From Emticicia aquatica (GTDB taxonomy: Bacteria; Bacteroidota; Bacteroidia; Cytophagales; Spirosomataceae), in NCBI RefSeq assembly GCF_923079645.1, contig NZ_CAKLPY010000001.1:2190001-2254000 (forward strand): a stretch of DNA of 64,000 bases, read 5' to 3'. The notes under the pieces were generated by a model. The model did no database searches and was not told the origin of the DNA. It worked only from the letters and a program-made list of their open reading frames with translations. Of this stretch, positions 61,803 to 64,000 are shown piece by piece. Each line of letters opens with the position of its first letter. Positions within the stretch are counted from its first letter, which is position 1. The position numbers and the translations under genes were made by a program.

Positions 61803-62210
61803 TCAGCCTAAACAAGGTGGACGAAAAAGAGAAGTAGCAAGCGTAAAATAATGGCGTTGCTTATAAATAAATAAATTTTGAGTCGATGAAACTACACTTG
61901 TGAATGTTTGTGAGAAGACAAAGTTTTCATGATGGAAGGTTTCTTCTAAAAGTTTCTTGAAACTTTGTTCTTGGCGGTCGGCTTCTTTGCTCGCTTTGTC
62001 TTCGGCCACTTTATGAAGCTGTTTGGCCAAATAACATTTACCATTACATTGCAACTCAGGCTTAAAGCGGTTTTCGCAGAGATTTTTAACGATGTAATCT
62101 TTGTTCAATTCAAAATCAAGATAAACCACAGGCACTACCAGTATGCGTACACTGGTAAGCAAAAGCAGAAAAACCGCCAAGCCTCGTTTACTATTTGACA
62201 TTAAATTCAT
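61803..62210 (-). CDS. Small membrane-anchored protein with a CNGKCYLAKQL motif
   Basis: A 135-residue protein with an N-terminal hydrophobic segment (about 10-30) and then NLCENRFKPELQCNGKCYLAKQL (in parts: LCENRFKPEL, CNGKCYLAKQL), giving Cys45, Cys55 and Cys59. A charged helix (62-92), a His pair (93-94) and the C-terminal RPPC (Cys133) follow. Similar short proteins with this motif recur near copper and other metal genes in Bacteroidota, as I recall, but they have no name. It heads the minus-strand metal cluster. A role in periplasmic metal binding or sensing is inference. Confidence 0.75.
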   Translation of the reverse strand: MNLMSNSKRGLAVFLLLLTSVRILVVPVVYLDFELNKDYIVKNLCENRFKPELQCNGKCYLAKQLHKVAEDKASKEADRQEQSFKKLLEETFHHENFVFSQTFTSVVSSTQNLFIYKQRHYFTLATSLFRPPCLG

Positions 62211-62254
62211 GCTGCAAAATTATGCCACGTTTTATATCAAACCTATGATTATCA

Positions 62255-63295
62255 TCATTTTTTTAACGTACCGAGCAGCACTTTATTTTCAAAAACAGTT
62301 CCAATTAATAATTTATCACCAAAAACCGCCCCAACACTAGAGCCAGAAACTGGTTTTCCATCATTCAAATAAATGCTTTTCAACGTAAAATCACTTTTAG
62401 CTTTGTAGGCAATTTTAATGATTTCTGAAGGCGAAGGCTTTGAATGGTCTTTTGAATGAGCCAGAAAAGCCAATAATTTCGGGTGGCAACCTACCCAAAG
62501 ATTCCCAACTTCGTCGAGTTCAATATTATCTGCACCTCTGACTGGAATTTCATCTGTTTTAGTCAATACTCCCGTCGTAATATCTCGGTCAAAAACTATA
62601 ATTTTTTGTCCTGTTGTTGCTGAAGTAAATAATTTTTTACCATCAAGACTTACATTTACTCCATTGGCATACAAAAATCCGCTTGCAAGAATGCTTGCTT
62701 TTCCTCCATCAAAATAACAAACATTTCCTGAAGCAATTTGTAATAAATCCTTTTTTGCTCGCCAATTTGAAATTTCTTCATCGTGGTCATTCGTTACATA
62801 AAACTTTCGCTCACCAACACCAACAACGTCATTTGGACTTACAAATAAAGGGTCGGTAATACTTTCACGGTGAATGAGTGTACTATCTGTAAATTGAAAA
62901 ATTTCGATAAAATCCCCTACTTTTCGGTGATTAACCACAAATAAAATTTTGTCTCCATTAAGTGCTTTATACAAACTAATTCCGTGTGGATGAAAATCGT
63001 CAAAAGGCAACTTATCAGTTAATTTGATCGGTTTTGGAGAATTTTCATTGAGATTGAGTAGATAAATTGCTCCATTTGGTAGAAAAGGAGAAAAATCACT
63101 TGCAGAAATCAACGCTAAACCTTTCGCTTTATCAATAGTAATATCTTCTGCTCCATGAAAACCATTAATTTCGACAGTTTTTCCATCAAAATGTGGTTCG
63201 ATTTTAGTAAAAAAGCCCGCATTTGTAAGTGTTTTTCCTACAAAAAAAACAATGATTACGACAATACCTATTACTATTTTAAGCCAAGTTTTCAT
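62255..63295 (-). CDS. Paraoxonase/arylesterase-like six-bladed propeller enzyme
   Basis: A 346-residue protein with an N-terminal membrane anchor (residues 5-20) and a paraoxonase-type beta-propeller. The calcium and active-site residues of PON1 have counterparts: GAEDI (Glu50, Asp51), HPHGIS (His102/104), SPNDV (Asn155), YANGVN (Asn211) and ADNIE (Asp256, Asn257). It should be a calcium-dependent lactonase or arylesterase facing the periplasm. It lies 44 bp upstream of the metal cluster on the same strand but is probably a separate function. Substrate unknown; quorum-signal lactones or secondary-metabolite lactones are possible. Confidence 0.82.
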   Translation of the reverse strand: MKTWLKIVIGIVVIIVFFVGKTLTNAGFFTKIEPHFDGKTVEINGFHGAEDITIDKAKGLALISASDFSPFLPNGAIYLLNLNENSPKPIKLTDKLPFDDFHPHGISLYKALNGDKILFVVNHRKVGDFIEIFQFTDSTLIHRESITDPLFVSPNDVVGVGERKFYVTNDHDEEISNWRAKKDLLQIASGNVCYFDGGKASILASGFLYANGVNVSLDGKKLFTSATTGQKIIVFDRDITTGVLTKTDEIPVRGADNIELDEVGNLWVGCHPKLLAFLAHSKDHSKPSPSEIIKIAYKAKSDFTLKSIYLNDGKPVSGSSVGAVFGDKLLIGTVFENKVLLGTLKK

Positions 63296-63362
63296 TTTGA
63301 ATGAAGGTTATATTTCCACAAAAGCACTAATTCGTAATCAGTGCCTTTGTGCTTGTTAAAAA

Positions 63363-64000
63363 TCAAATATCACAAATATTAACTCCTTGTTTAAGCGAAG
63401 CTAATTTATCAGCTCTGGCAGGAATGAATTCTTGAGCGACGAAACCTCGATAACCAGTTTCTACAATTGCATTCATAATTGACGGGTAATAAATCTCTTG
63501 GGTTTCATCAATTTCATGTCGCCCTGGCACACCACCTGTATGATAATGAGCAATATATTTACTATTTGCTCGAATGGTATTAATGATATCACCCTCCATA
63601 ATCTGCATGTGATAGATGTCGTAAAGTAGCTTAAAATTATCAGAATCTATCTTTTTGCACAATTCAACACCCCAATCGGTATGGTCGCACATATAATCTT
63701 TATGGTCAATTTTACTATTGAGTAGCTCCATTACGATGGTTACTTTCTTTTTTTCTGCATAATTTAAGATTTTTTTTAAACCTTTAGCACAGTTTTTTAA
63801 GCCATCTTCATCATCAATTTTCTTCGCACGATTTCCTGAAAAACAAATCAAATTGGTAAAACCCGCTTTTGAAGTTTCGTCAATCAAATATTTGTACCAT
63901 TCTTCCAAACCATCGTGATTTTCTTTAGTATTCCAGCCTTTCGTGATTCCATAATCTTTGCCAATTCCCGAAACCATCGCACAAGTAAGATCGTGTTTTT
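63363..64000 (-). CDS. Hydroxypyruvate isomerase-like TIM-barrel protein, cut by the window edge
   Basis: An incomplete gene: 212 residues to the stop at 63363, with the 5' part beyond the right edge. The frame stays open through the edge (residues HDLTCAMVSGIGKDYG), so the ATG at 63977 is internal. Barrel motifs are NLICFSGNR, VTIVMELLNSK (metal Glu), LLYDIYHMQIMEGD (Asp/His), HYHTGGVPGRHEID and FVAQEFIPAR (Glu). They match the hydroxypyruvate isomerase (Hyi) branch of AP-endonuclease-like barrels. Enzyme role: probable interconversion of hydroxypyruvate and tartronate semialdehyde or a related sugar step. Confidence 0.82.
   Translation of the reverse strand, partial: KHDLTCAMVSGIGKDYGITKGWNTKENHDGLEEWYKYLIDETSKAGFTNLICFSGNRAKKIDDEDGLKNCAKGLKKILNYAEKKKVTIVMELLNSKIDHKDYMCDHTDWGVELCKKIDSDNFKLLYDIYHMQIMEGDIINTIRANSKYIAHYHTGGVPGRHEIDETQEIYYPSIMNAIVETGYRGFVAQEFIPARADKLASLKQGVNICDI

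Noticed and set aside
1-64000. Prophage, integrative element, insertion sequence or anti-phage system
   Set aside because: No transposase, integrase, phage structural, nuclease-helicase or toxin-antitoxin gene was recognised; the single tRNA has no integrase or direct repeat beside it.

Overview
The window is a piece of a bacterial chromosome from the phylum Bacteroidota, most likely an AT-rich member of the Cytophagales (Spirosomataceae/Emticicia-like; the genus is an inference). The evidence is: GldD and a T9SS-type C-terminal sorting domain; Bacteroidota family markers (DUF4270, DUF5916, DUF4783, DUF3472, LytS/LytTR pairs); absence of strong Shine-Dalgarno sequences; repeated TAnnTTTG promoter boxes; and many A-stem/T-tail hairpins between genes. 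About 58 protein genes and one tRNA are present. No rRNA, insertion sequence, prophage, integrase or CRISPR array was seen, so this looks like ordinary chromosome with short operons on both strands.

Layout. 1-7.9 kb: end of a secreted protein, a MenI-like thioesterase, a histidine phosphatase, a LytS/LytTR two-component pair, an acyl-CoA carboxylase beta subunit, and a GlgA-like half protein coupled to a DUF4270 lipoprotein. 8-13.4 kb: a 460-bp AT-rich leader with inverted repeats, glmS, then an fdhD-YdeP-type molybdoenzyme operon. 13.6-21.7 kb: CE15 esterase, ABC exporter and DUF5916 outer-membrane protein, a beta-propeller protein and aminopeptidase P. 22-30 kb: GbsR/MarR regulator, a 50-residue membrane protein, SixA-like phosphatase, bestrophin, S41 protease, a coiled-coil envelope protein, a kinase-fold-like protein, DUF423 and DUF3472. 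30-42 kb: pirin and a LigB-type dioxygenase, YggS, aldo/keto reductase, DUF1684, DPP-IV, acyl-CoA synthetase, alpha/beta hydrolase, peptidase T and a MazG-like protein.

42-57 kb: a collagen-like lipoprotein, a secreted helical-repeat protein, a large BNR-repeat T9SS cargo protein, YhhN-like and YcxB-like membrane proteins, DUF4783, a phosphoribosyltransferase with gldD, a YceI / b561-like / Rieske group, tRNA-Glu, an M14 carboxypeptidase and a Tat-exported TIM-barrel protein. 57-64 kb: a seven-gene minus-strand metal cluster (small Cys protein, MbnP-like, MbnH-like di-haem protein, PepSY membrane protein, YHS protein, HMA-like protein, CDLCGC outer-membrane protein), followed by a paraoxonase-like enzyme and a partial hydroxypyruvate-isomerase-like gene.

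The most notable system is the 57-62 kb cluster. It pairs MbnP and MbnH homologues, known from methanobactin copper operons, with three other candidate metal-binding envelope proteins, and no methanobactin gene is visible. I read it as a copper acquisition or handling module. Other points worth attention are a kinase-fold-like protein of unknown role, a GlgA-like protein that has lost its ADP-glucose motif, the inverted repeats upstream of glmS, and a terminator-like hairpin inside a coding region that may end the copper operon from the opposite strand.
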